This document shows, one piece after another, positions 7,618 through 17,532 of a stretch of DNA of 64,000 nucleotides. The notes under the pieces were generated by a model. It saw nothing but the letters and a program-made list of their open reading frames with translations, had not been told where the DNA came from and did not search any database. A program made the position numbers and the translations under genes. Each line of letters opens with the position of its first letter. The first letter of the stretch is position 1. Source of the DNA: Marivirga arenosa (GTDB taxonomy: Bacteria > Bacteroidota > Bacteroidia > Cytophagales > Cyclobacteriaceae); contig NZ_CP129968.2 of the NCBI RefSeq assembly GCF_030503875.2, positions 2,196,001-2,260,000 on the forward strand, given 5' to 3'.

Positions 7618-8616
7618 ATGAATTTATCAAGTAAAAAAATATTAGTAACAGGGTCAGATGGCTTCATTGGAAGCCATCTAACTGAAAAGTTAGTGGATGA
7701 GGGCTATCAAGTAAAAGCCTTCGTCTATTATAATTCCTTTAATTCATGGGGCTGGTTAGATACTTTGCCAAAAGAGAAGCTTGCTAAAATTGAGATTTTT
7801 TCTGGCGACATTCGGGATCCTAATGGGGTAAGAACTGCCATGAAGGATGTTGATGTCGTATTTCATTTAGCTGCTTTGATTGCTATTCCTTTCAGCTACC
7901 ACTCACCAGATTCGTACATAGATACAAATGTGAAAGGAACGCTTAATGTTATACAAGCAGCTAAGGATTTAGGTACTGAAAGGGTATTGGTTACTTCTAC
8001 TTCAGAAGTTTACGGAACTGCTCAGTTTGTTCCTATTACAGAAGAGCATCCAAAACAACCTCAATCTCCTTATTCAGCAAGTAAAATTGGAGCTGATTGT
8101 ATTGCTGAGTCATTCTACAGGAGTTTTGATTTGCCTATTACCATTGTAAGACCTTTTAATACTTACGGGCCAAGACAATCGGCTCGAGCCATTATTCCCA
8201 CTATTATTTCTCAGTTATTAAAAGGAGAGACAGAAATCAAGTTGGGGGATTTAAGACCAACTCGTGATTTACTTTTTGTAAAAGATACAGCAAATGCGTT
8301 TATTGAAATTGCGAAATCAAAAAAAACGATAGGGGAACATATCAATATCGCAACTGAATCTGAAATATCAATGCAAGAGTTAGCTCAGAATTTAATTGAT
8401 ATTATAAATCCTAAAGCTGAAATTATAACAGACGAAGAGAGACTAAGGCCTGAAAAAAGTGAGGTGTTTAGATTATTTGGTTCGGCCAAAAAAATCAAAG
8501 AACTAACCAATTGGAAAGCTCAGCATGATTTAACTTCTGGATTAAAGGAAACTATTGAATGGTTTTCAAAAGAAGAAAACTTGAAGAATTACAAATCAGA
8601 TATTTATAATATATGA
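7618..8616 (+). CDS. legB: LegB-like NDP-sugar 4,6-dehydratase (legionaminic acid pathway)
   Basis: 332-aa extended SDR. The Rossmann motif is TGSDGFIGSHL (residues 11-21) and the active site is S-S/T with YSASK (Tyr/Lys near residues 159-163). The stretch YYNSFNSWGWLDTLP is typical of LegB, which converts GDP-GlcNAc to the 4-keto-6-deoxy sugar in Campylobacter legionaminic acid synthesis. It overlaps the NeuB-family synthase gene by 4 bases (ATGA), so both are translated from one message. The family call is strong; the GDP-linked substrate is taken from the family and from the PtmE-like gene nearby. Confidence 0.85.
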   Translation: MNLSSKKILVTGSDGFIGSHLTEKLVDEGYQVKAFVYYNSFNSWGWLDTLPKEKLAKIEIFSGDIRDPNGVRTAMKDVDVVFHLAALIAIPFSYHSPDSYIDTNVKGTLNVIQAAKDLGTERVLVTSTSEVYGTAQFVPITEEHPKQPQSPYSASKIGADCIAESFYRSFDLPITIVRPFNTYGPRQSARAIIPTIISQLLKGETEIKLGDLRPTRDLLFVKDTANAFIEIAKSKKTIGEHINIATESEISMQELAQNLIDIINPKAEIITDEERLRPEKSEVFRLFGSAKKIKELTNWKAQHDLTSGLKETIEWFSKEENLKNYKSDIYNI

Positions 8617-9644
8617 TTAAGCCACAAAGAACGATTATTATAGCAGAAGCAGGAGTAAATCATAATGGTGATTTTGAAAAGGCAAAGCAATTAGTCGAAG
8701 TTGCTGCTAAAGCTGGAGCTGATTTTGTGAAGTTCCAAACCTTTAAAGCCGATAAGATTGTTAGTAAAGAAGCTAAAAAAGCAGATTATCAAAGCAGAAA
8801 TATTAATGATGGAGATGACTCTCAATATAACATGCTCAAAAAGCTTGAGATGTCGGAGCAGTGGCACTTTGATTTAATCGAATATGCTGAAAAATTGGGT
8901 ATTAAGTTTCTTTCTACAGGTTTTGATGAAGAGAGTGTTGATTTTTTAGATTCTCTGAAACCTGCTTTATATAAAATTCCATCTGGGGAAATTACTAACA
9001 AACCTTATATAGAACATATTGCCAGTAAGAAAAAACCTATTGTTTTATCAACGGGAATGGCTACAATCGATGAAATCAAAGATGCTGTTGAAACGATAGA
9101 ACGAATTGGCGTAAAACGTAAAGATATTACAGTGCTTCATTGCAATACAGAGTACCCAACACCAATGGAAGATGTTAATTTGAAGGCCATGTTGCACATC
9201 CAAAAAGAATTAGGGGTTGAAATAGGGTATTCAGATCATACTTTAGGGATTGAAGTGCCTACTGCAGCTGTAGCACTAGGTGCAAAAGTAATAGAAAAAC
9301 ATTTTACTTTAGATAGAAATTTACCAGGACCTGACCATAAAGCTTCCTTAGAACCAGATGAACTAGTATCAATGGTGAAAGCTATTCGCAATATTGAAAT
9401 TGCCATTGCAGGGAGTGGTATTAAAGAGGTGAGTAAGAGTGAGGTCACTAATAAAAAGCTGGGACGTAAAAGCATTCATATAAAGAATTATATAAGGAAA
9501 GATCAGCACTTAACCGAAGATGACCTAATAATGCTTCGACCAGGAGATGGAATTTCTCCTATGGAGTTGGAAAGTATAATAGGGAAGAGAGCAAGGAAAG
9601 CACTTGACCCAGGAGCTAAATTATCATATTCAGACCTTTATTGA
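8613..9644 (+). CDS. neuB: NeuB/LegI-family nonulosonic acid synthase
   Basis: 343 aa. The N-terminal TIM barrel starts IIIAEAGVNHNGD, continues with VKFQTFKAD, and contains PSGEITN and TEYPTP; a C-terminal SAF (antifreeze-like) domain covers about 285-343 (RKSIHIKNYIRKDQHL). It should condense phosphoenolpyruvate with a 6-deoxy-diacetamido-mannose-type or ManNAc acceptor to give legionaminic acid or neuraminic acid. Its place between the LegB-like dehydratase and a GNAT favours legionaminic acid. Overlap with the gene before is 4 bases, and the next gene starts 1 base after the stop. Confidence 0.88.
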   Translation: MIKPQRTIIIAEAGVNHNGDFEKAKQLVEVAAKAGADFVKFQTFKADKIVSKEAKKADYQSRNINDGDDSQYNMLKKLEMSEQWHFDLIEYAEKLGIKFLSTGFDEESVDFLDSLKPALYKIPSGEITNKPYIEHIASKKKPIVLSTGMATIDEIKDAVETIERIGVKRKDITVLHCNTEYPTPMEDVNLKAMLHIQKELGVEIGYSDHTLGIEVPTAAVALGAKVIEKHFTLDRNLPGPDHKASLEPDELVSMVKAIRNIEIAIAGSGIKEVSKSEVTNKKLGRKSIHIKNYIRKDQHLTEDDLIMLRPGDGISPMELESIIGKRARKALDPGAKLSYSDLY

Positions 9645-9645
9645 T

Positions 9646-10605
9646 ATGGAACTAAAGAAATATAAACCTTCAGATGAGCTCGAAATATTAGAACTATTTT
9701 CTTTGGCTTTTGGAAAAAGCATGACAAAGGAATTTTGGGAATGGAGGTATTTAAACAATCCCGCTCTTAAAGAACCCCTAATTAATTTGATGTGGGACAA
9801 GGATAAGTTAGTGGGTCATTATGCAGTTTCTCCTGTCATATTAAATATTAAAGATGAAAAACTATTAACCTCTTTATCGATGACCACCATGACGCATCCA
9901 GAATATGGTGGGAAGGGGATTTTTACTGACTTAGCGGAAAATTTATATCAGGATATTTACAAGAACAATGATATACAAGCTGTCTGGGGATTTCCTAACT
10001 TAAATTCACATTATGGATTAATAAAAAGATTGAAATGGAATGATGTGAGCCTTGTGCATTCTTTAAGACTTTTTAGTGAGGTATTTAATAAATATGATAA
10101 AGTAAATTACCGTACTGCTTATGATTTTTCAGCGCAACATGCTGCAAAAATAAAAGAGAATAATAAAGGAGAAATTTCGGTTCATAAGGATGCTAATTAT
10201 TTAAATTGGAGGTATAGAGATCATCCAGATAATGAGTATAATATTATAGAATTGGCGGATGCTGATCATTTAGAATTTGTAGTAATAAAAATTATTGATT
10301 CATTTGATTCTGCTGGCGCTAAAGAAGTAGATATACTTGAGCATGGTTATGATGCAAATCCTGAGGTTATTAATGAAGTAATCTCAGCAGTATTAAGTTT
10401 TCTTTCGGATAAAGGAGAGACAGTTATATCTATAAATACCTGGATGCCAATATTTGACCCAAGACATAAATTATTGGAGCGGAATAAATTTAAACCAGAA
10501 AAACCTCTCACTTTTATGGGCTATCGTGCATTCTCTGAAAAATGTGAAGTCTTAAAGTATTTTAATTCATGGGACTTAACCATGGGAGATTCCGATGTTT
10601 TTTAA
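9646..10605 (+). CDS. GNAT-family N-acetyltransferase of the nonulosonate module
   Basis: The ATG at 9646, one base after the neuB stop, is preferred over an upstream in-frame ATG (9604) that would overlap neuB by 41 bases. The protein has 319 aa and two GNAT-like halves. The first carries the acetyl-CoA loop segment HPEYGGKGIF; the second starts at a YLNWRY motif. It may play the LegH role (acetylating the 4-amino sugar), though it is longer than usual LegH. It resembles the gene at 31244 in order of motifs, including the C-terminal TMGDSDVF (TLGDLEVF there). The family is fairly clear; the exact acceptor is inferred. Confidence 0.7.
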   Translation: MELKKYKPSDELEILELFSLAFGKSMTKEFWEWRYLNNPALKEPLINLMWDKDKLVGHYAVSPVILNIKDEKLLTSLSMTTMTHPEYGGKGIFTDLAENLYQDIYKNNDIQAVWGFPNLNSHYGLIKRLKWNDVSLVHSLRLFSEVFNKYDKVNYRTAYDFSAQHAAKIKENNKGEISVHKDANYLNWRYRDHPDNEYNIIELADADHLEFVVIKIIDSFDSAGAKEVDILEHGYDANPEVINEVISAVLSFLSDKGETVISINTWMPIFDPRHKLLERNKFKPEKPLTFMGYRAFSEKCEVLKYFNSWDLTMGDSDVF

Positions 10606-11772
10606 ATGATGAAGAAGCGAAAAATTATTGCCGTAACGGGTGCTCGTTCTGAATATGATTTAATGTTTAGTATTTATGAAAAACTAAACCAAAGAGATGA
10701 TATTGATTTTAGTATCATCATTACAGGGCCACATTTATCAGAGAAATATGGACTGACGTCTGAATATATTGAAAGAGATCATTTCAAGATTTCTGAAAAG
10801 ATATATAGCTTATTAGATTCAGATCAAAAATTGGCTAGAATTGCCTCTATCGGTAATCAAATTCCATTGTTAGCGCAGACTTTATCAAGAGAAAAGCCAG
10901 ATATTGTGTTGGTTGCAGGCGATAGAGAGGAAGCGATTTCAGTATGCATGACTTGCGCTTTTATGGATATTGCGGTTGCTCATTTTTTTGGGGGAGATAT
11001 TGCAAAGGACGGAAATATTGATAATTCTGTAAGATATGCAGCTAGTAAGTTTGCCCATCTTCATTTTACAACTTTGGAAGAGCATAAGAAAAATTTATTG
11101 AAATTAGGAGAGGAAGATTGGAGAATCACGGTGATGGGAAATCCTGCCTTAGATCGATTTTTAGCTATTGAAACTGTTTCAAAAAATGATGTATTAAAGC
11201 ATTTTGGCATCAGTTATGATAAAAACTACTGTGTTTTAATTCAGCATTCTATTATTACTGAAGTGGAAGAGCAAAGAAAAAGAATTCTTATTACTTTAGA
11301 AGCAATAGCTGAATCCGGATATTTTTGCTTTATCAATTATCCTAATTCTGATGCTGGAAGCTCGGAGATTATAAGAGCATACGATGAGTATATCATGAAA
11401 TACCCAAAGCAGTTTAAAGTATTCAAAAATTTAGATCGTTTACAGTATGTAAATTTACTTCGCAATGCTGATTTTTTATTGGGCAATTCTAGCTCTGGCC
11501 TATTGGAAGCCCCTTCTTTAGGATTAGCTGCTATCAATATTGGAAGCAGGCAAAGGGGAAGAGTACATGGAGATAATGTGATATTTGTTGATAATGATAA
11601 AGATCAAATTGTGAAAGCAATAGATTTTGTCAATACTAACGAAGAGTATCTTGAAAAAGTAGCCAAAAAGCAAAATCCTTATGGCGATGGAAATTCAGCA
11701 GAAAAAGCAGTTGAAGTGCTAACTTCTGTTGAAATCAATAAGAATTTGATTTATAAAAATATTACCTATTAA
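10606..11772 (+). CDS. neuC: Hydrolysing UDP/GDP-sugar 2-epimerase (NeuC/LegG family)
   Basis: 388 aa of GT-B fold. The N-terminus IIAVTGARSEYDLM, the mid-motif VLVAGDREEA, GGDIAKDGNIDNSVRYA and the C-terminal nucleotide-binding part LLGNSSSGLLEAP are signatures of NeuC/LegG. The enzyme releases the nucleotide and inverts C2, producing the mannose-configured acceptor for the synthase upstream. It starts directly after the GNAT stop and its stop overlaps the next ATG by one base (TAATG). Whether it acts on UDP-GlcNAc (sialic acid route) or a diacetamido sugar (legionaminic route) cannot be told by eye; context favours the latter. Confidence 0.87.
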   Translation: MMKKRKIIAVTGARSEYDLMFSIYEKLNQRDDIDFSIIITGPHLSEKYGLTSEYIERDHFKISEKIYSLLDSDQKLARIASIGNQIPLLAQTLSREKPDIVLVAGDREEAISVCMTCAFMDIAVAHFFGGDIAKDGNIDNSVRYAASKFAHLHFTTLEEHKKNLLKLGEEDWRITVMGNPALDRFLAIETVSKNDVLKHFGISYDKNYCVLIQHSIITEVEEQRKRILITLEAIAESGYFCFINYPNSDAGSSEIIRAYDEYIMKYPKQFKVFKNLDRLQYVNLLRNADFLLGNSSSGLLEAPSLGLAAINIGSRQRGRVHGDNVIFVDNDKDQIVKAIDFVNTNEEYLEKVAKKQNPYGDGNSAEKAVEVLTSVEINKNLIYKNITY

Positions 11773-12443
11773 TGAAGAATGTAATTGTAGTTTCTGCCCA
11801 TCCTGATGATGAAACTATTGGAGCTGGCGGTACATTATTAAAGCATATAAAAAATGGTGATCAGGTAACTTGGTTGATCGCTACCAATGTGTTTGAAGAA
11901 CAGGGTTTTTCCAAAGAACGTGTAAGATCACGACAAAAAGAGATAGAAAAGGTAGCGAAGGCTTTTGGTTTTGTTAATGTTTTTTTACTTGATTACCCCA
12001 CGATGAGTTTAAGTAGCTCAAGCATTATCAAGATGGTGCCAGAGATCTCTGATATTTTTAATAAGGTCAAACCTGAAGTTATTTATTGTTTAAACCGATC
12101 AGATGCCCATTCAGATCATAGAGTTTTATTTGATGCGGTAATGGCCTGTACTAAATCGTTTAGATATCCCTTTATCAAGAAAGTATTACTTTATGAATGC
12201 CTCTCCGAAACAGAATTTGCTCCTGCTTTAGCTGAAAAAGCTTTTATACCTAATTATTTTGTGGACATCAGTGAATTTTGTCATCAAAAAATTAAGATTA
12301 TGAAAATATTTGATTCAGAATTGGGTGAACATCCTTTTCCGAGATCAGCAAGAAACATTGAAGCATTAGCGACTTACAGGGGTGCAACCGTTGGCGTTGA
12401 ATATGCAGAAGCCTTTCAAGCGATTAAAATAATAGATAAGTGA
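11772..12443 (+). CDS. PIG-L family deacetylase
   Basis: 223 aa. The zinc motif A-H-P-D-D-E (residues 9-14) and the distal S-D-H-R (about 115-118) are intact, so it should be an active N-deacetylase of the LmbE/PIG-L family. Inside a nonulosonate operon it could remove an N-acetyl group so that another acyl or amidino group can be added, or act on the nucleotide-sugar precursor. It overlaps the preceding epimerase by one base and the following gene by 4 bases (GTGA). Its substrate is not known. Confidence 0.85.
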   Translation: MKNVIVVSAHPDDETIGAGGTLLKHIKNGDQVTWLIATNVFEEQGFSKERVRSRQKEIEKVAKAFGFVNVFLLDYPTMSLSSSSIIKMVPEISDIFNKVKPEVIYCLNRSDAHSDHRVLFDAVMACTKSFRYPFIKKVLLYECLSETEFAPALAEKAFIPNYFVDISEFCHQKIKIMKIFDSELGEHPFPRSARNIEALATYRGATVGVEYAEAFQAIKIIDK

Positions 12444-13483
12444 ATTATCAAAAGCACCTAGTTGACCAAGATAGTACCATAAAAGAAGCACTTGCAAAAT
12501 TAGATGTGCTGGCTGCAGATGCTATTTTATTTGTGGTTGATCATGAGCAAAAGCTTGTAGGATCATTAACTGATGGTGATGTAAGAAGAGGCTTGCTAAA
12601 AGATATGTCAATTCATCAGAAGGTGATTGACTTCATACAACCCAATCCAAAATACATACTCAAATCAAGCTATAATGTAGAGGATTTAGAAAAATTTAGG
12701 GCTGCAAATCTAAAAATTATCCCAGTGCTAAATGATGCCCATCAGGTTATCAATGTTATCAATTTTAGATTTCTAAAATCCTATTTGCCCATTGATGCTA
12801 TTATTATGGCAGGTGGCAAAGGAACTAGGTTAAAGCCTTTAACCAATGACATTCCTAAACCCTTATTAAAAGTAGCGGATAAACCCATAATTGAACATAA
12901 TATTGATCGTTTAATTACTTACGGAATCGATGATTTTTGGATCTCCATCAATTATCTTGGAAACCAATTGAAAGAGTATTTTAAAGAGGGAGAAAGTAAG
13001 GGCGTACAAATTAAATACGTTTCTGAGGAGAAACCTTTAGGTACTATTGGAGCCGCAAGAGCTATTAAAAACTTTCAACATGAAACTGTTTTAGTCACCA
13101 ATTCCGATATTTTAACGAATCTTGATTATGAAGATTTCTATAAAGATTTCATCCAATCAGGTGCCGATCTATCGGTAGTCACTATTCCTTATGAAGTCTT
13201 AATTCCTTATGCTGTATTGGAAATGGAGAAGGGAAGTGTAAAATCTTTTAAAGAAAAGCCTACTTACACTTATTATTCCAATGGTGGGATTTATTTACTT
13301 AAACGAGAATTGTTGGAATTAATACCTGAAAATGAGTTCTACAATGCAACAGATTTAATGGAGGAGCTGATAAATAGAGGAAAAAAAGTGAATTCATATC
13401 CGCTCAGAGGCTATTGGTTGGATATTGGCAAACATGAGGATTTTCAAAAAGCTCAAGAGGATTATAAACATATAAAGTTTTAA
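12440..13483 (+). CDS. CBS-domain sugar nucleotidyltransferase (PtmE-like)
   Basis: 347 aa starting with GTG, which overlaps the preceding stop as GTGA. Residues 1-115 form two CBS repeats (AILFVVDHEQKLVGSLTDGD; LKIIPVLNDAHQVINV). From 120 a nucleotidyltransferase domain begins with AIIMAGGKGTRLKPLTNDIP and has KPLL, the usual catalytic loop. The same two-domain form is seen in PtmE of Campylobacter, which makes GDP-glucosamine for legionaminic acid. With the LegB-like gene this points to a GDP-linked route. It ends one base into the next gene. Confidence 0.82.
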   Translation: MNYQKHLVDQDSTIKEALAKLDVLAADAILFVVDHEQKLVGSLTDGDVRRGLLKDMSIHQKVIDFIQPNPKYILKSSYNVEDLEKFRAANLKIIPVLNDAHQVINVINFRFLKSYLPIDAIIMAGGKGTRLKPLTNDIPKPLLKVADKPIIEHNIDRLITYGIDDFWISINYLGNQLKEYFKEGESKGVQIKYVSEEKPLGTIGAARAIKNFQHETVLVTNSDILTNLDYEDFYKDFIQSGADLSVVTIPYEVLIPYAVLEMEKGSVKSFKEKPTYTYYSNGGIYLLKRELLELIPENEFYNATDLMEELINRGKKVNSYPLRGYWLDIGKHEDFQKAQEDYKHIKF

Positions 13484-14160
13484 TGAAGCCATTAGTAGTG
13501 ATACCAGCAAGAGGAGGTTCAAAAGGTGTTCCTCGAAAAAATATTAAAGAACTAGGCGGGAAGTCTCTTATTTATTATACGATTGAAGCTGCAAGAGAAG
13601 TATTTGAGGATAAATACATAATGGTAAGTACTGATGATGAAGAAATTAAAGAAGTTGTAGAGAGAACTGGTCTTAAAGTTCCATTTCTAAGACCTCAAGA
13701 ATTAGCTACTGATGAGGCAGGAACTCATGAAGTATTACTACATGCCATTAAGTTTTCAGAGGGAAATGGTTATTTCCCAGATACACTGATTTTACTACAG
13801 CCTACTTCACCTTTTAGAACCGGGGAACATATTAAGGAAGCTTTAAACTTATATCATAATGAATTAGATATGGTGGTTTCTGTAAAGGAAACAAAGTCAA
13901 ACCCATATTATGTTTTGTTCGAAGAAAATGAAGAAGGTTATTTAAGGAAATCCAAGGAAGGTGATTTTACAAGAAGGCAGGATGTACCTAAAGTCTGGGA
14001 AATTAATGGGGCGATATACATAATAAATATTGAATCTATAAAGAATAAAGAAGTTAATCGATTTGAATGTATTAAAAAGTATGTAATGGATTACATCTCT
14101 TCTATTGATATAGATGATAAGTTGGATTTTCAGATTGCTAGTTTAATAAAGTTAAATTAG
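13483..14160 (+). CDS. neuA: CMP-nonulosonate (acylneuraminate) cytidylyltransferase, first copy
   Basis: 225 aa. The CTP-binding P-loop-like start VVIPARGGSKGVPRKNIK, LQPTSPFRTGEHI and the late segment VWEINGAIYII are diagnostic of the NeuA/LegF/PseF family. It activates the finished nonulosonic acid as its CMP derivative. It starts at the last base of the PtmE-like gene, making seven genes in one tight unit from 7618. A second, clearly different family member lies at 22654. Confidence 0.9.
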   Translation: MKPLVVIPARGGSKGVPRKNIKELGGKSLIYYTIEAAREVFEDKYIMVSTDDEEIKEVVERTGLKVPFLRPQELATDEAGTHEVLLHAIKFSEGNGYFPDTLILLQPTSPFRTGEHIKEALNLYHNELDMVVSVKETKSNPYYVLFEENEEGYLRKSKEGDFTRRQDVPKVWEINGAIYIINIESIKNKEVNRFECIKKYVMDYISSIDIDDKLDFQIASLIKLN

Positions 14161-14186
14161 CCGCTAGTTTTTACGATATTTAAATA

Positions 14187-14693
14187 ATGAAAAAAATAAT
14201 AGTCAAACTACTTATAAAATTATATAAACATGGAGAGGAATATTCTAAAAGGAAGAAATACCAAAATTATTCAGTAAAATATAGTATAGACAAGTCATTT
14301 AAATTTAATGGCGAAAAAATAAAATTGTATGGTAAAGGAAACATTGTGTGTGGAAAAAATTCATATATAGGTAGCTATTCAACCATACAAGCGGACAAAG
14401 AAATGATTGTCAGAATCGGTGATTTCTGTAGAATATCTCATAATGTAAGAATTTATACATCTTCTGCCGTTGTTGATCAAGATTTTAAGAATTACAATAA
14501 TTTGAAAAAAAAATTCGGGAATGTTAATATTGGGAACGCAGTATGGATCGGAGCTAATGTGTTTATTAATCCTGGTGTAAATATAGGTGATAACTCTATT
14601 ATAGGTGCAAACTCTGTTGTAACAAAGGATATTCCAGAAAATGCAATTGTTGGTGGAGTGCCTGCTAAACTCATTCGCTATAAAATTATTTAA
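14187..14693 (+). CDS. Left-handed beta-helix O-acetyltransferase
   Basis: 168 aa. Hexapeptide repeats are seen in two blocks: [19 protein letters not shown] and [19 protein letters not shown], followed by [15 protein letters not shown] and the terminal motif [13 protein letters not shown] of the maltose/galactoside acetyltransferase type. Acetyl-CoA is the usual donor and a sugar hydroxyl the usual acceptor. The stop shares its last base with the ATG of the flippase gene. It probably decorates the repeat unit. Confidence 0.85.
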   Translation: MKKIIVKLLIKLYKHGEEYSKRKKYQNYSVKYSIDKSFKFNGEKIKLYGKGNIVCGKNSYIGSYSTIQADKEMIVRIGDFCRISHNVRIYTSSAVVDQDFKNYNNLKKKFGNVNIGNAVWIGANVFINPGVNIGDNSIIGANSVVTKDIPENAIVGGVPAKLIRYKII

Positions 14694-16105
14694 TGCTTAA
14701 AAAACTATTTTCTCATACTGCTATTTATGGTTTTGCACCACAAATTACCAAAATAGCAAGTTTTTTTTCGCTTCCCTTAATCACACAAGAATTAACGGAA
14801 CTAGATTACGGTATAGCAGGTGTTTTAACGGCATATACCTCAGCAATTGCTGTATTTAGTTTTCTAGGTTTGAGAGTTGTTTTAGTGAATTCTTATTTTA
14901 AGTCTCCAAAACAATTTAAATGGGCTTGGAGACAAATTTACGGATTTTTATCTATATGGAATATTGCTTATGCTTTTTTTCTTGGGGCTTTAATATACTT
15001 TATAGTTCCTACAGAAGCTAATGACCAAAGATGGCTAATTGTGTTGCTTCATATTGGGCCTATTGTCTTTTTTGGCCCTACCTCTAATATTTGTAGCACC
15101 TATTATCAACTAAAACAAAAGCCTTTTCAAATTGCTATCCGAAGTGTTGTTTTTGGAATTTTAACAATTGTATTAAATGTAGTATTTATAGCCAATTATA
15201 AAATGGGATTTATGGGGTGGTTTTGGTCTTCTTTCATAGTTGGTGTTATTCGAAACTTGTCATTTTATTATCCACTTAATTTTGTTTTGAAATTGACGCC
15301 AATATTTAATTTTAAGTGGAGATTAATTAAAAGTTCATTGAGTGTGAGTTTACCAATGATACCACATTACTATTCTAATTATTTATTAAATAGTTCTGAT
15401 AAAATGGTCATGGATGTAAGTGGAATTAGTACTGGCAATATTGGTAAGTATAATGTTGCATATACAGTTGGAAGGTTTACAAATAATTTGGGTTCAGCAA
15501 GCGGATTAGCTATTGGGCCTTTATTGAATAAATTTTACAAAGATAATAACGATATGGCTGCTTCTTTTTTAATATTTATCCTACAAGTTTCTTTTTTTAT
15601 GATTACTTGTCTTTTAAGTGTTTGGATGAAAGAGATTTTCTATTTTTTATTAAGAAATGAGACACTTTCGCAAATGTATTATTTAGGTATAATAATAGTG
15701 ATGTCTTATAATTATAGACCGATGTATTTTGCTGCCAATTCAAAATTAATGTTTTCTGAAAAAACGAACATATTGTGGCGCGTAACTTTAGGAGCAGGTT
15801 TAGTTAATGTAATTTTGAACTTAATTCTTTTACCAATATATGGTTTTGAAATTGCAGCTATTACAACGTTTGTCGCTTATATTTTTATGGGTTACTCTGG
15901 CTTCTCTTTTAAAGTATTTAAACAACTTACAAATGCAAATTATTACCCATTAATATGGCTTTTCATTACCTTAATATTGACCATTTTAGTTTATTTGTTC
16001 AAGGATTTCACTATTTCAAATAAAATTATAATCAGCATAATATTTCTGTTAGTTGGTACTTTTGCTATTGTAGCTTTCAATATGAAATTAAAAGAAATTA
16101 CATGA
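14693..16105 (+). CDS. Wzx-like polysaccharide flippase
   Basis: 470 aa, strongly hydrophobic, with about 12-14 predicted transmembrane helices and no soluble domain. The N-terminus (LFSHTAIYGFAPQITKIASF) and the region around LSVSLPMIPHYYSNYLLNSSDKMVM match the polysaccharide biosynthesis/MATE-like flippase family. It should move the lipid-linked repeat unit across the inner membrane. It shares one base with the acetyltransferase gene and overlaps the next gene by 4 bases (ATGA). Confidence 0.85.
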   Translation: MLKKLFSHTAIYGFAPQITKIASFFSLPLITQELTELDYGIAGVLTAYTSAIAVFSFLGLRVVLVNSYFKSPKQFKWAWRQIYGFLSIWNIAYAFFLGALIYFIVPTEANDQRWLIVLLHIGPIVFFGPTSNICSTYYQLKQKPFQIAIRSVVFGILTIVLNVVFIANYKMGFMGWFWSSFIVGVIRNLSFYYPLNFVLKLTPIFNFKWRLIKSSLSVSLPMIPHYYSNYLLNSSDKMVMDVSGISTGNIGKYNVAYTVGRFTNNLGSASGLAIGPLLNKFYKDNNDMAASFLIFILQVSFFMITCLLSVWMKEIFYFLLRNETLSQMYYLGIIIVMSYNYRPMYFAANSKLMFSEKTNILWRVTLGAGLVNVILNLILLPIYGFEIAAITTFVAYIFMGYSGFSFKVFKQLTNANYYPLIWLFITLILTILVYLFKDFTISNKIIISIIFLLVGTFAIVAFNMKLKEIT

Positions 16106-17532
16106 GAGAGATCTTCTTTAAGTTTTTTGATGAATATGATGAATTTAAAACTGAAGATTTCGAAGTTTCAGGGTTAAATTATTTTTCTATTATTCGTAAT
16201 CGTTTGTTTTTTATCGCAATTTCAGATGAATACAAGTCACCTGCTACCAAAAGTAATTCATTTGCTAGCTCAATATTGATATTTTTTAAAATGTTAAGAA
16301 GTTCGAGGTTTTTGTTAAAAAAGAAAACGGCTCTAGGTATTTCTCATAACTCTTTCAGAACCAATCTTGATAATACTATTTACGATAAAGCACTAGATCC
16401 CTTATTAGATATTTTTGGTCAAGGTGAAGGGATTTTAGTTGAAATGAATCATAGAATTTCGAGTGGTAATGAATTTTACAAAAACTCAAGGATATTACCC
16501 TTAAATTTTATTGAGAAAATCGCCTCCAAATTATTTAAAAAAGAGCATAGTCTTTCTGTTGATTTAATGCAGAAGAAAGCTTTAAATGAATTAATTGAAA
16601 ACTTTTGTTCGATATCGAGTAAAACTGATACTCAAAAAATTAAAAGATTAATAAAAAGCGATATTCTTAAATTTTTTATTTGGATTAGATTGTCACGAAT
16701 CATTTTAAATCTAATTAAACCTAAATTTTTATTTACTTATTCTTTTTCATCAGTTTCTACAGGAGCTTTTATTGCTGTAGCTAATTCCATGAAAATAAAA
16801 ACTATTGACATACAACATGGACCAGTAGGATGGCAACACTTCAATTATCGTTACTTAAAAAGTAATAACGAAAATATTATTTACCCCGAACCTAAGTTCT
16901 TTTTTGTTTGGGATAAATACTCTTTTAATATCATGTCTGAAATTATTGATAAAGAAAGATTGATTCTAGCTGGAAATAGGTGGCATAAATTTATATTGGA
17001 CTTGTCTTATCGAAATGAATATAATTTTCAACGGAATAAAAAATATATTCTATATACTTTACAACCTGTTGAGCCTATAATCGAAGATTTTATCATGGAA
17101 GCAATAGAAAGGTCTAAAGAAGATTTTATATGGTTGATACGATATCACCCTAGAATGAATGATCAACAAAAAAAGCAGATATCTGATAATCTTGAAAAGT
17201 TTACTAAGATTGGAGTCGTTTCTTTAGATTACTCTAATAATACTGCACTTCCTGAAATTCTTTTGAACTGTGATGTACATATTACTAAATATTCTGGTTC
17301 AACTTTAGAAGCTTGCTCGTTTAAAGTGCCAACTGTTATTATAAATTTAATGGGATATGAATTATACAAGAATTTAGAAGGAGACCAATTAATTACTTTT
17401 GAATTAAATAATAATTCTGAAAACTTGCTAAAGTCAATTAAATACCTTTCAGTAAAAAACCAACATCACTCTAATGAAATGGATTTTATTAGTATGAATA
17501 TGAATATTGACCACTTTTTAAGTGAGTCCTAG
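16102..17532 (+). CDS. Putative GT-B-type surface-glycan transferase
   Basis: 476 aa, soluble. Not recognised with certainty. The middle contains TIDIQHGPVGWQHFNYRY, a Q-H-G motif seen in capsule/teichoic-type GT-B transferases, then a second half with IWLIRYHPRMND and CDVHITKYSGSTLEACSF. The latter is the place where GT-B enzymes bind the nucleotide (E near a Ser/Thr-rich loop). The N-terminal 100 residues have no recognisable pattern. It overlaps the flippase gene by 4 bases and is the last gene before a 398-base gap, so it is the end of the first transcription unit. Confidence 0.55.
   Translation: MREIFFKFFDEYDEFKTEDFEVSGLNYFSIIRNRLFFIAISDEYKSPATKSNSFASSILIFFKMLRSSRFLLKKKTALGISHNSFRTNLDNTIYDKALDPLLDIFGQGEGILVEMNHRISSGNEFYKNSRILPLNFIEKIASKLFKKEHSLSVDLMQKKALNELIENFCSISSKTDTQKIKRLIKSDILKFFIWIRLSRIILNLIKPKFLFTYSFSSVSTGAFIAVANSMKIKTIDIQHGPVGWQHFNYRYLKSNNENIIYPEPKFFFVWDKYSFNIMSEIIDKERLILAGNRWHKFILDLSYRNEYNFQRNKKYILYTLQPVEPIIEDFIMEAIERSKEDFIWLIRYHPRMNDQQKKQISDNLEKFTKIGVVSLDYSNNTALPEILLNCDVHITKYSGSTLEACSFKVPTVIINLMGYELYKNLEGDQLITFELNNNSENLLKSIKYLSVKNQHHSNEMDFISMNMNIDHFLSES

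Noticed and set aside
9604..9645. Longer start of the GNAT gene at 9604
   Set aside because: It would overlap neuB by 41 bases, while ATG 9646 lies one base after the neuB stop and gives a normal GNAT start.
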